A DNA stretch of 64,000 bases, taken from NCBI RefSeq assembly GCF_004919085.1, contig NZ_STGL01000007.1, positions 434,001-498,000 on the forward strand, read 5' to 3'. This DNA comes from Nocardioides sp. GY 10127. GTDB lineage: Bacteria; Actinomycetota; Actinomycetes; Propionibacteriales; Nocardioidaceae. Under the pieces are notes generated by a model, which saw only the letters and a list, made by a program, of their open reading frames with translations, was not told where the DNA came from and searched no databases. This document shows, piece after piece, positions 51,191 to 61,086 of this stretch. Within the stretch, counting starts at the first letter, position 1; each line of letters starts with the position of its first letter. A program made the translations under genes and the position numbers.

Positions 51191-53716
51191 ATGAAGGCCC
51201 CCGTCAGCTGGATCCGCGAGTACGTGGACCTGCCCGCCGAGGTCACCACCGAGGCCCTCACCGACAAGCTCACGCTGCTCGGTCTCAAGCTCGAGGCGAT
51301 CGAGAGCCCCGGCGCGGCCATCACCGGCCCGCTCGTGGTCGGCCGTGTCCTGACGCAGGACAAGGAGCCGCAGAAGAACGGCAAGACCATCAACTGGTGC
51401 ACCGTCGACGTCGGTGACGCCAACGGCACCGGCGAGCCCCAGGGCATCGTCTGCGGCGCCCACAACTTCGGCCCGGGCGACCTGGTCTGCGTGGTCCTGC
51501 CCGGGGGCGTGCTGCCGGGCGGCTTCGCGATCTCCGCGCGCAAGACCTACGGCCACGTCTCCGCGGGCATGATCTGCTCCGCCGCCGAGCTCGGCCTGCC
51601 CGAGGACGCCTTCGGTGGCGCCGGCGGCATCATCGTGCTGCCCGCCGACACCGCGCTGCAGCCCGGCTCCGACGTCCGCCCGCTCCTGGGCCTGGACGAG
51701 GAGATCATCGAGTTCGAGGTGAACCCCGACCGCGCCTACGGCCTGTCCCTGCGCGGCATCGCCCGGGACGCCGCGCTGGGCTTCTCCGCCCCGTTCTCCG
51801 ACCCGTGCGACCGGGTCCTGCCCGCCGCCGACGACGCGGGTCACCCCGTCGTCGTCGAGGACGAGGCCGGCTGCCCGGTCTTCGTCGCCCGCACCGTCGC
51901 CGGGTTCGACCCCACGGCCGAGACCCCCGACTGGATGGCCTCGCGCCTCACCGCCGCGGGCATGCGGCCCATCAGCCTGGCCGTCGACGTCACCAACTAC
52001 GTGATGCTCGAGACAGGCCGGCCGATCCACGGCTACGACGCCGAGAAGGTGGCGGGCGCGCTGCGCGTGCGCCGGGCCACGGTGGGCGAGAAGCTCACCA
52101 CCCTCGACGGGACGGCGCGGGTGCTCTCCGAGCAGGACCTCGTCATCGCGGACGACTCGGGCCCGATCGGCCTGGCCGGCGTCATGGGTGGCGAGACGAC
52201 CGAGATGTCCGCCTCCACCACGCGGGTGCTCGTCGAGTCCGCGCACTGGGAGCCGGTGTCGATGTTCCGCACCGGCAAGCGCCACAAGATCTCCTCCGAG
52301 GCCGGCAAGCGCAACGAGCGCGGTGCCGACCCGGCGTCCTGCGAGGCCGCCGCGGACCGCGTGGTCGAGCTCCTCTGCGAGCTGGGCGGCGCCACCGCCG
52401 AGCCGGGCGTGACCGTGGTGGGCTCGGTGCCCGCGCCGTCCGCCATCACCATCGCCGCCGACCTGCCGCAGCGCGTGGCGGGCCTGCCGATCGACACCGC
52501 CACCGCGGTGGCGGCCCTCGAGGGCGTCGGGTGCACGGTCACGCTGGTCGCCGAGGTGGGCGAGGACGGCGTGCCGACCAACCGCCTCGTCGCCGTCCCG
52601 CCGACCTGGCGCCCGGACGTCACCGACCCCTTCGACCTCGTCGAGGAGGTGCTCCGCGTCGTCGGCTACGACCAGGTGCCCTCCGTCCTCCCGCGCGAGG
52701 CGGCCGGCCGCGGGCTCACCCGCAGCCAGCGCCTGCGTCGCCGTGTCGGCCGCACCCTGGCCGGGGCAGGCCTGTCCGAGGTCGTGTGCTTCCCGTTCGT
52801 CGGCCAGGCGGCCTTCGACAAGCTCGGGCTCGAGGCGGACGACCCGCGGCGCAGCACCGTGCGCCTGGCGAACCCGCTCTCGAACGAGGAGCCGGAGTAC
52901 ACCACCACGCTGCTGCCGAACCTGCTCGGCACGGCCGCCCGCAACGTCGCCCGGGGTGCCGCCGGGGCCGCGGTCTTCGAGACCGCCACCGTGGCGATCC
53001 CGCGCGAGGGCGCCGGCCCCGCCCCGATCTACCCGACGCACACCCGGCCCACCGAGGCCGAGGTGGAGCAGCTGTTCGCGGCCCTGCCCGCCCAGCCGCT
53101 GCACCTGGGTGTCGTGCTGGCCGGCGAGCGCGAGCGCGCCGGCTGGTGGGGCGAGGGACGCGCGGCCGACTGGGCCGACGCGATCGCCGTGGCGCGCCGC
53201 CTGGCCACCGAGCTCGGCGTCGACCTGGAGGTCGTGGCCAGCGTGCGTCAGCCGTGGCACCCGGGCCGCTGCGCAGCCCTGCGGGTGGGAGGTCGCACCC
53301 TCGGCCACGCCGGCGAGCTGCACCCGCGCGTGGTCAAGGCCTTCGACCTCCCGGCCCGTGCGGCCGCCCTGGAGCTGGACCTGGACGCGCTGATGGCCGC
53401 CGCACCGGAGCGCGCCGTGCCGCCGACCCTGTCGACCTACCCGGTCGCCAAGGAGGACGTGGCGCTGGTCGTGGCCGAGGACGTCCCGGCGGCCCAGGTC
53501 GAGGCCGCGCTGCGCGAGGGGGCGGGTGAGCTGCTGGAGTCGATCCGGCTCTTCGACGTCTACCGCAGCGAGCAGCTGGGCTCCGACCGGAAGTCCCTGG
53601 CCTTCGCGCTGCGCCTGCGCGCGGGCGACCGCACGCTCACCGACGACGAGGTCAAGGGCGCCCGCGACGGCGCTGTGGCGCTCGCCGCGGAGCGCTGTGG
53701 TGCCACCCAGCGCTGA
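51191..53716 (+). CDS. pheT: Phenylalanyl-tRNA synthetase beta subunit
   Basis: 841 residues. It begins M-K-A-P-V-S-W-I-R-E-Y-V-D, then an OB-fold tRNA-binding domain (about 40-155, I-V-C-G-A-H-N), B3/B4 editing domain (about 210-400), B5 (about 405-480), the catalytic-like domain and a C-terminal ferredoxin-fold anticodon-binding domain with P-V-A-K-E-D-V-A-L-V-V near 755. The ATG start is seven bases after the pheS stop. It pairs with PheS as an alpha2-beta2 enzyme. A hairpin ten bases after the stop closes the pheST unit. Confidence 0.98.
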   Translation: MKAPVSWIREYVDLPAEVTTEALTDKLTLLGLKLEAIESPGAAITGPLVVGRVLTQDKEPQKNGKTINWCTVDVGDANGTGEPQGIVCGAHNFGPGDLVCVVLPGGVLPGGFAISARKTYGHVSAGMICSAAELGLPEDAFGGAGGIIVLPADTALQPGSDVRPLLGLDEEIIEFEVNPDRAYGLSLRGIARDAALGFSAPFSDPCDRVLPAADDAGHPVVVEDEAGCPVFVARTVAGFDPTAETPDWMASRLTAAGMRPISLAVDVTNYVMLETGRPIHGYDAEKVAGALRVRRATVGEKLTTLDGTARVLSEQDLVIADDSGPIGLAGVMGGETTEMSASTTRVLVESAHWEPVSMFRTGKRHKISSEAGKRNERGADPASCEAAADRVVELLCELGGATAEPGVTVVGSVPAPSAITIAADLPQRVAGLPIDTATAVAALEGVGCTVTLVAEVGEDGVPTNRLVAVPPTWRPDVTDPFDLVEEVLRVVGYDQVPSVLPREAAGRGLTRSQRLRRRVGRTLAGAGLSEVVCFPFVGQAAFDKLGLEADDPRRSTVRLANPLSNEEPEYTTTLLPNLLGTAARNVARGAAGAAVFETATVAIPREGAGPAPIYPTHTRPTEAEVEQLFAALPAQPLHLGVVLAGERERAGWWGEGRAADWADAIAVARRLATELGVDLEVVASVRQPWHPGRCAALRVGGRTLGHAGELHPRVVKAFDLPARAAALELDLDALMAAAPERAVPPTLSTYPVAKEDVALVVAEDVPAAQVEAALREGAGELLESIRLFDVYRSEQLGSDRKSLAFALRLRAGDRTLTDDEVKGARDGAVALAAERCGATQR

Positions 53717-53726
53717 GACGCGCCCC

Positions 53727-53758
53727 GCAGCCCGTCGCCGTCACCGGCGGCGGGCTGC
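53727..53758 (+). terminator. Terminator after pheST
   Basis: A 14-bp stem with one G-T pair (53727-53740 with 53745-53758) has loop TCAC. No T-tract. The next gene starts 24 bases later, so read-through is possible. Confidence 0.6.
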
Positions 53759-53781
53759 ACTGCGATGCCGATGAGCCGCCG

Positions 53782-56700
53782 ATGAGCGGCCCGCCGAGCA
53801 TGCCGCCCCCGTCGCTCGAGCTCCTCGACCGCGTCGCGTGGGCCGGTGCTGCGCTGCCTGCGGGCCGGGGCCCCGCGCTGCTGGCGCTGCTGGCGGCGGC
53901 CGGCGGCCGGCCGGTCTCCGAGGAGCGCCTGGTCCACGGCCTGTGGGACGAGGACGCCGTGCCCGCCAGCCCGACCCGCGCGCTCCAGGTGGTCGTCTCG
54001 CGCGTGCGGACCCAGACGAGCGCCGAGGCCGTCGTCCGCACCCCGCAGGGCTACCGCCTCGGCCTCGCGGACGACGACGTCGACGTCCTGGTCCTGGACG
54101 TCCTCGCCCGGGCGGCGGCGACCGCGACGGACGAGGGCGACCCGGACGAGGCCGTCCGTGCCGCCCGGTCCGCGCTCGCGCTGCCGGTCGGCGAGGCCGG
54201 GACGCTCGAGGCGGGAGGCCCGCTCGCCGAGCTGCGGCTCGAGGCGCTGGCCACGCAGGCACGCGGCCGCGCCCTGCTGGGACGGGCGCTCTGCGCGCGG
54301 GGCGAGCACCCCGAGGCGCTGCCGCTGCTCGAGCAGCACGTCGGTGGGGACGGCGTCGACGACGAGGCCGCCCAGGCGGCCCTGCTGCGCAGCCTGGCCG
54401 CGGTGCGGGGCGTGCCCGCCGCCCTGGAGCGGTACGACGGCCTGCGGGCCGACCTCTCCGACCGGCTCGGCATCGACCCGGGCCCGCGGCTCCAGGAGCT
54501 CCACGCCGAGCTGCTGGCGGCCGACCGGCCCGTGCGCGAGGGCCTGGCCCACGCCTCGACGTCGCTGGTCGGCCGGGACGGCGACCTGCGGACCCTGCGC
54601 GGGCTGCTGGCGCGGCACCGGGTGGTCTCGATCCTCGGCCCGGGAGGCCTGGGCAAGACGCGCCTGGCCATGACGCTGGCCGCGGAGGCCGTGCAGCCGG
54701 TGGTCCGCGTGGTCGAGCTGGTCGGCGTGACGGAGCCTGAAGGAGTCCTGCCGGAGCTCGCCTCGGTCCTGGGCGTGCGCGACTCGGCCGGGCAGCGGCT
54801 GCTCCTCACCCCCGAGCAGCAGCGCGACGTCCGCGGTCGGCTGGCCGCGCACCTCGGCCGTGCCCCGACCCTGCTCGTGCTGGACAACTGCGAGCAGGTG
54901 GTCGCCGCGGTCGCCGACGTGGTGGCCTTCCTCGTCGCTGCCTGCCCGCGGCTCACCGTGGTGACCACGACCCGGGCCCCGCTGGCGATCGCTGCGGAGG
55001 CCGTGCTCGCGCTCCCCGTGCTCGGGCGCGAGGACGCCGTCCGGCTGTTCACCGAGCGCGCCCGCGCGGCCCGTCCCGGCGTCCAGCTCGACCCCGCCGA
55101 GGTCGCCGAGGTGGTCGCCCGCCTGGACGGCCTTCCGCTGGCGGTGGAGCTCGCCGCCGCCAAGGTGCGGGTGATGTCGGTGGCGGAGGTCGCACGCCGG
55201 CTCCAGGACCGCTTCGCCCTGCTCCGCGGCAACGACCGCTCGGCGCCGGACCGGCACCGCACGCTGCTGGCCGTCGTGGACTGGTCGTGGGACCTGCTCG
55301 ACGACGACGGGCGCGCCGCCCTGTGCCGGCTCGCCCTGTTCCCCGACGGGTTCGCCCTGGATGGGGCCGACGCGCTGCTCAGCGGGGTGCTGCCGGGCGG
55401 CAGCGACCCGCTCGACGCCGTGCAGGCCCTCCTCGACCAGTCCCTGCTCTCGCTGGTGGAGGAGGGTGGGCGTGAGCCCCGCTACCGGATGCTGGAGACC
55501 GTGCGCGAGCTCGGGCTGCAGCGCCTGACCGCGATCGGTGACGAGGTCGCGGCGCGCGCACGGCTGCGCGGCTGGGCCGTGGCGCTGGCCGAGCGGGAGA
55601 CCCCGGGGCTGCACGGCGCGGACCAGCTGGCCGCGCTGGACCGGCTCGATCCCGAGATGACGACGCTGGCCGCGGAGCTGCGCGGGGCGCTGGACGCGGT
55701 GGAGCGCGAGGACGCCGTCCGCCTGCTCGCGGCGCTGGGCGCGGTGTGGACGATCCGGGGCGACCACGTCCGCATGCTCTCCCTGCTCGCCACGGTCGAG
55801 GACGTCCTGGCCGGGTGGGAGCCCGCGCCACCCGATCGCGACGCAGCCCTGGCAGCGAGCGTCGCGGTGGTGCGCAACGCGGTGATCGCCGCGACCCTGC
55901 CGACCGGGGCCGCTCGCGAGCTGCTGCGTCGGCACGGCGAGGAGGCCTCGCTGCCGGCGGTCCGGGCCGCGGCCCGACTGCTCGCCTCGCCCGGCGCCGT
56001 GGATCTCGCCGGCGCCCGGGAGCACCTCGCCGCCCTCGTGGAGCACGAGGACCGGCGCACCCGGGCACTGGCCCTGGCCTGGAGCTGCCACGCCCGGGAG
56101 AACTCCGGCGACATCGCCGCGGCCGTCGCCGACGGCGAGGCCGCGCTGGCGCTGTGGCGCCCCGAGGACGGGCCCTGGCAACGCGTCCAGACCCTCTCCC
56201 AGCTCATCGACCTGCACGCGCAGCGTGGCGACGAGGCGACGGTGGTGCGCCAGGCCCGGACGGTCCTGCCGATGCTCGAGCGCCTCGGCGCCGTCGACGA
56301 CTGCGTGCAGCTGCTCGCCGTCCTCGGGTGTGCCGCCATCACGGCCGGGGACCTCGAGGAGGCGGAGGCGCTCCTGGCCGAGACCGACCGGCTGCTCAGC
56401 GGCCCGCACGCCGCCGAGCTGGGGCTGCGCTCCAGCTTCGGGGTCGGGCCGCTGCGGGCGGAGCTGCTGCTGGCGCAGGGCAGGGTCGCCGAGGGGCTGG
56501 CCGTCTACCGCGAGGCGGTCACCGACATCTCCGAGCTCCGGCTGCCCGGCTGGGAGGAGGCCGGCCTCCTCGCCCCCTGGCAGCTGTTCGCGGCGGCCGC
56601 GCTCACCATGGCCCTCGCCCGCCACGGCCGGTCCGGCGCCGGTGGGGCCGGCGAGGACGTCCACGCCGACCTGCGCTCCCACGTCGACCAGCTGCTGCGA

Positions 56701-57042
56701 GCCGACGCCGGCGCCGGCGCCGACGCCGGCGTGCGCCCGGAGCTCGACGTCCCGCTCCTGGGGATCGTCGCGTTCGCCCTGGGCGGCTGGGAGGTCCACC
56801 GCGGCCCGGACGCCGCCCTGCCGGCCGCCGCCCGGCTGCTGCGTGCCGCCGAGGCCGCCGGGTACAACCGGTACGTGCCCTCGCTCGCCTGGGCGCCGCT
56901 GGCCGCCGAGCTCGACGGCCGCGCGCCCGGGCTGCTGGCCTCGGTGCCGTCCCTGGCGCTGGGGGAGGAGCCCGCGCGGCGCCTCTCGGACGAGGTGGGC
57001 GCCGGCCTGGCCGCCCTGGACGGCGTCCACCGCCCCTCGTAG
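53782..57042 (+). CDS. AfsR/SARP-like large regulator (wHTH-BTAD-NB-ARC-TPR)
   Basis: 1086 residues. OmpR-like winged helix (about 20-90; R-A-L-Q-V-V-V-S-R-V-R-T and P-Q-G-Y-R-L), bacterial transcriptional activation domain (about 95-240, ending L-S-D-R-L-G-I-D-P-G-P-R-L-Q-E-L-H), STAND/NB-ARC ATPase with Walker A G-P-G-G-L-G-K-T (about 286-293), Walker B L-L-V-L-D-N-C-E near 370 and G-L-P-L-A-V-E-L-A-A near 450, then helical TPR-like repeats to the end. These proteins integrate signals to activate operons, often for specialised metabolites or exporters. ATG start; two ATGs just upstream are out of frame. Convergent with the DrrAB-like exporter pair, a possible target. Confidence 0.92.
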   Translation: MSGPPSMPPPSLELLDRVAWAGAALPAGRGPALLALLAAAGGRPVSEERLVHGLWDEDAVPASPTRALQVVVSRVRTQTSAEAVVRTPQGYRLGLADDDVDVLVLDVLARAAATATDEGDPDEAVRAARSALALPVGEAGTLEAGGPLAELRLEALATQARGRALLGRALCARGEHPEALPLLEQHVGGDGVDDEAAQAALLRSLAAVRGVPAALERYDGLRADLSDRLGIDPGPRLQELHAELLAADRPVREGLAHASTSLVGRDGDLRTLRGLLARHRVVSILGPGGLGKTRLAMTLAAEAVQPVVRVVELVGVTEPEGVLPELASVLGVRDSAGQRLLLTPEQQRDVRGRLAAHLGRAPTLLVLDNCEQVVAAVADVVAFLVAACPRLTVVTTTRAPLAIAAEAVLALPVLGREDAVRLFTERARAARPGVQLDPAEVAEVVARLDGLPLAVELAAAKVRVMSVAEVARRLQDRFALLRGNDRSAPDRHRTLLAVVDWSWDLLDDDGRAALCRLALFPDGFALDGADALLSGVLPGGSDPLDAVQALLDQSLLSLVEEGGREPRYRMLETVRELGLQRLTAIGDEVAARARLRGWAVALAERETPGLHGADQLAALDRLDPEMTTLAAELRGALDAVEREDAVRLLAALGAVWTIRGDHVRMLSLLATVEDVLAGWEPAPPDRDAALAASVAVVRNAVIAATLPTGAARELLRRHGEEASLPAVRAAARLLASPGAVDLAGAREHLAALVEHEDRRTRALALAWSCHARENSGDIAAAVADGEAALALWRPEDGPWQRVQTLSQLIDLHAQRGDEATVVRQARTVLPMLERLGAVDDCVQLLAVLGCAAITAGDLEEAEALLAETDRLLSGPHAAELGLRSSFGVGPLRAELLLAQGRVAEGLAVYREAVTDISELRLPGWEEAGLLAPWQLFAAAALTMALARHGRSGAGGAGEDVHADLRSHVDQLLRADAGAGADAGVRPELDVPLLGIVAFALGGWEVHRGPDAALPAAARLLRAAEAAGYNRYVPSLAWAPLAAELDGRAPGLLASVPSLALGEEPARRLSDEVGAGLAALDGVHRPS

Positions 57043-57058
57043 CCCCTCGACGGCGGGG

Positions 57059-57910
57059 TCAGACCTTCCGCGCGTAGGAGCGCACCGAGAGCGGCGCGAA
57101 GATCGCGACGACGACGAGGCAGCCCAGGAGTGCGGCGCCCACGTGCCAGGTGACCTGGCCGTCGTTGAGCAGGTCGCGCACGGCGGCGATGACGAGGCTG
57201 ACCGGGTTCCAGGTGACGAAGTGCTGGAGCCACGAGGGGAGCGTGTCGACCGGGACGAACGCGTTCGAGAGGAACGTCAGCGGGAACATCACCATCATCG
57301 AGATGCCCTGCACGCTCTGCGCCGAGCGGGCGACGGTGCCCAGCCAGGTGAAGATCCAGGACAGCGACCAGCCCGCGGCGACGACCACCAGCCAGCCACC
57401 GACGACGCCGGGCAGGCCGCCGCCCGGCCGGTAGCCCATGGCCAGGCCGGTGAGGACGGTGAGCGTCGCGGCGATCGCGTAGCGGACCAGGTCGGCCACC
57501 GCCGGCCCGGCGAGCGGGGCGATGCGGGCGATGGGCAGCGACCGGAACCGGTCGAAGACGCCCTTGTCCATGTCGTCGCGCAGCGAGATGCCGGTCGCCA
57601 TGCAGGCGGTGAGCGCCGTCTGCCCGAGGATGCCGGGGATGAGCGTCGGCAGGTAGCTGCTCACGCCGCCCGCGATGGCGCCGCCGAACAGGTAGGCGAA
57701 CATCGCGGTGAACAGCAGCGGCTGGATGGCGACGTCCACGAGCTGCTCGGGGTTGCGGCGCATGGTGATGAGCGAGCGGCCGGCCAGGGCCAGCGTCTGG
57801 GTGAGGGTGTCGCGCAGGCCGGGGCGGGCCGGGAGGGTCGCGGGGTCGACGACGACGGCGGCCCCGGCTGCGGCCGGGCGGGTGTCGGTGGGGGTCGTGA
57901 GCGTGGTCAT
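57059..57910 (-). CDS. ABC-2 type permease (DrrB-like)
   Basis: 283 residues, six helices after a hydrophilic N terminus of about 40 residues. DrrB-family segments: M-R-R-N-P-E-Q-L-V-D near residue 53, D-M-D-K-G-V-F-D-R-F-R-S-L-P-I near 115 and S-N-A-F-V-P-V-D-T-L-P-S-W-L near 225. It exports a hydrophobic compound with the adjacent ATPase; daunorubicin is the family name only. The ATG shares its A with the stop of the ATPase gene (TGATG), giving tight coupling. Confidence 0.93.
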   Translation of the reverse strand: MTTLTTPTDTRPAAAGAAVVVDPATLPARPGLRDTLTQTLALAGRSLITMRRNPEQLVDVAIQPLLFTAMFAYLFGGAIAGGVSSYLPTLIPGILGQTALTACMATGISLRDDMDKGVFDRFRSLPIARIAPLAGPAVADLVRYAIAATLTVLTGLAMGYRPGGGLPGVVGGWLVVVAAGWSLSWIFTWLGTVARSAQSVQGISMMVMFPLTFLSNAFVPVDTLPSWLQHFVTWNPVSLVIAAVRDLLNDGQVTWHVGAALLGCLVVVAIFAPLSVRSYARKV

Positions 57911-58968
57911 CAGGCCACCTCTCCGTTCTCGTGCTGGTCGGTGGCGGCGGCGCCCGTGGGCGCCCCGGTGAGGGTGAGGAAGACCTCGTCCAGCGTGGGC
58001 TGGGCGACGGTGGCGGAGGCGATGGAGACCCCCGCCGCGCGCAGGGCGATGAGGACGTCGGCCGCGGCGTCCGCCTGCGCGAGGGGCACGTTCAGCGCGC
58101 CGGCCTCGGGGGTGACGGTGGGCGCCTGGCCGGTGGCCCCGGCGACGAGTCCGGCGGCCTCCTGGGTCCGGGCGGGGTCGGTGAGCCGCACCTGGAGGGT
58201 CGAGGACCCGACCGCGGCCTTGAGCTCCTCGGGCGTGCCCTCGGCGACCTTGCGGCCGTGGTCGATGACCGCGATCCGGTCCGCGAGCTGGTCGGCCTCG
58301 TCGAGGTACTGGGTGGTCAGGAGCACGGTGCAGCCGGAGGCGACGAGCTCGCGGATGGTGTCCCACATCTGCCCGCGGGTGCGCGGGTCGAGCCCGGTCG
58401 TGGGCTCGTCCAGGAAGATGAGCGGCGGGCGGCTGAGCAGGCTCGCGGCGAGGTCGAGACGCCGGCGCATGCCGCCCGAGAAGCCGGAGAGCGGGCGGTC
58501 GGCGGCCTCCTGGAGGCCGAATCGCTCGAGCAGGTCGACCGCCCGGCTGCGGGCCTCGCGGCGGCTCATCCCGAGCAGCCGGCCGAAGAGCCGCAGGTTC
58601 TCCGTGGCGGTGAGCCGCTCGTCGACGGAGGCGTACTGGCCGGTGAGCCCGATGAGCTGGCGGACCCTGTGCGGCTCGCGCCGGACGTCCACGCCCAGGA
58701 TGCGGGCCTCGCCGCCGTCGATCGGCAGGAGCGTGGCGAGCATGGACAGGGTGGTGGTCTTGCCCGCGCCGTTGGGGCCCAGGACGCCGAACACCTCGCC
58801 GCGTCGGACCTCGAGGTCGACGCCGTCGACGGCGCGGTGGCCGCCGAACGTCTTGACGAGGCCGGTGGCCTGCACGGCGAGGTCGCCGGGCTGGGTGTCG
58901 GGCCGGGTGTCGGGCCGGGTGTCGGTGCGTGGGCTGAGCTGTGGGCCGGGGGACTGGCTGGTGGTCAT
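57910..58968 (-). CDS. ABC transporter ATP-binding protein (DrrA-like)
   Basis: 352 residues. Walker A G-P-N-G-A-G-K-T-T-T near residue 68, Q-loop G-L-T-G-Q-Y near 112, signature F-S-G-G-M-R-R near 162, Walker B L-I-F-L-D-E-P-T-T-G-L-D-P and the C-terminal DrrA domain ending P-T-L-D-E-V-F-L-T-L-T-G. The first 30 residues contain a D-T-R-P direct repeat encoded by 12-bp units. It forms an exporter with the permease just downstream. ATG start; a 12-bp inverted repeat 30-65 bases upstream is the probable control site. Confidence 0.94.
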   Translation of the reverse strand: MTTSQSPGPQLSPRTDTRPDTRPDTQPGDLAVQATGLVKTFGGHRAVDGVDLEVRRGEVFGVLGPNGAGKTTTLSMLATLLPIDGGEARILGVDVRREPHRVRQLIGLTGQYASVDERLTATENLRLFGRLLGMSRREARSRAVDLLERFGLQEAADRPLSGFSGGMRRRLDLAASLLSRPPLIFLDEPTTGLDPRTRGQMWDTIRELVASGCTVLLTTQYLDEADQLADRIAVIDHGRKVAEGTPEELKAAVGSSTLQVRLTDPARTQEAAGLVAGATGQAPTVTPEAGALNVPLAQADAAADVLIALRAAGVSIASATVAQPTLDEVFLTLTGAPTGAAATDQHENGEVA

Positions 58969-58996
58969 GGCGCCACCGTGCCCGCGCCCGCCTTCA

Positions 58997-59034
58997 CCGG
59001 TGTTTCACTGCCCGCCCCACCCGTGAAACACCGG
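58997..59034. promoter_or_regulatory. Inverted repeat upstream of the DrrAB-like exporter
   Basis: CCGGTGTTTCAC (58997-59008) and its exact complement GTGAAACACCGG (59023-59034) are separated by 14 bases. A partial third copy (GAACACC, then GTGAACC) lies at 59040-59056. The centre-to-centre distance is 26 bases, about 2.5 turns. Confidence 0.6.
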
Positions 59035-59068
59035 CTGCGGAACACCATCCGTGAACCGCCCGTGGCCC

Positions 59069-59887
59069 TCAGGTCAGCGGCGCCGCCACGGCCGCCCGGA
59101 AGGCGGCGAAGGCCTCGGGCGAGCCGGTCACCGTGATCCCGGCGTCGTCCCGGCGGTGCCAGAGCCAGGCGTCGAGGTCGGCGGCGTCGCCACGGACCTC
59201 GCACGTGAGCCGGTCGTCGGGGGCCGCCCCGGCGTCCTGCGCGCGCAGCACCAGGTGCGGGCCGTCGACGCTCCAGCCCTCCGGGGAGGTCCCCACCAGG
59301 TGCCCGGTCACGACGCGGAGCACGTGGCCGGTGTCGAGGAGCCGGAGCACGGTCGCGTGGCCGTCCGGGGTGAACGTCGACCAGGCCGGCGGCTCGCCGC
59401 CGTACATGACGTCGAGCAGCTCGTGCACGCCGTCCGCGGCCAGCTCGGCGGGCAGCGGCGTCACGCACCCGGCGGCCTGCTCGGCGTCCAGCCGGTGGAC
59501 GAGGGCCTCGTGCGCCTGCCGGCGGACGGTGAAGCCCACGGTCTGTTCCTCGGCCCACGACCAGGCCTCCTCCGCCGGGTCGGCCTGGCGCAGCAGGGCG
59601 TGCAGGTCGGCGCCGGCCTCGGCGAGCGCGGCGAGCAGGCCCTCCCGGTCGGCGGGCCGGACGCGGTCGAGGGACTCAGGTGCCTGCGGGCGGTGGCGGA
59701 TCACCCACGCCCAGAACGAGTGCACCTCGGTGAGGTGCCAGACCAGGTCCTCGGCGTCCCAGTCCGGGCACGCGGGCACCCGCGCGTGTGGGTCGCACCC
59801 CGTGAGGACGTCGAGAAACCGCTGGGACTCGACCCGCAGGTGGTTGAGCAGGACGTGCGTGGGTAGGAGAGTGGAGGCCGCCGTCAC
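59069..59887 (-). CDS. Maleylpyruvate isomerase family protein (MDMPI_N plus MDMPI_C)
   Basis: 272 residues. The mycothiol-dependent-isomerase-like N-terminal four-helix domain has C-P-D-W-D-A-E-D-L-V-W-H-L-T-E-V-H-S-F-W near residue 40 (metal His pair) and H-E-A-L-V-H-R-L-D-A-E near 140; the C-terminal alpha/beta domain is about 170-270. Substrate unknown; the presence of this family supports a mycothiol-producing actinomycete. GTG 59887 lies six bases after TACGGT, against a 30-residue longer frame that would run back through the arg operator region. Confidence 0.87.
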   Translation of the reverse strand: MTAASTLLPTHVLLNHLRVESQRFLDVLTGCDPHARVPACPDWDAEDLVWHLTEVHSFWAWVIRHRPQAPESLDRVRPADREGLLAALAEAGADLHALLRQADPAEEAWSWAEEQTVGFTVRRQAHEALVHRLDAEQAAGCVTPLPAELAADGVHELLDVMYGGEPPAWSTFTPDGHATVLRLLDTGHVLRVVTGHLVGTSPEGWSVDGPHLVLRAQDAGAAPDDRLTCEVRGDAADLDAWLWHRRDDAGITVTGSPEAFAAFRAAVAAPLT

Positions 59888-59900
59888 CCGGCGACCGTAG

Positions 59901-61007
<1,107 letters not shown>

Positions 61008-61086
61008 GGCCGGGGCCGCGCCGGCTCCGGCCGGGCGCGCGGCCTCCCTCGACCGACGGACCACCCCTCCCAGACAGGAGCCCACC

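Noticed and set aside
46090..51543. Long minus-strand open frame across trmH, histidine kinase, WYL and pheS
   Set aside because: Shadow of well-supported plus-strand genes; low-complexity composition and no conserved motif. Similar long frames at 18046-20787, 22754-26791 and 53560-57030 were rejected for the same reason.
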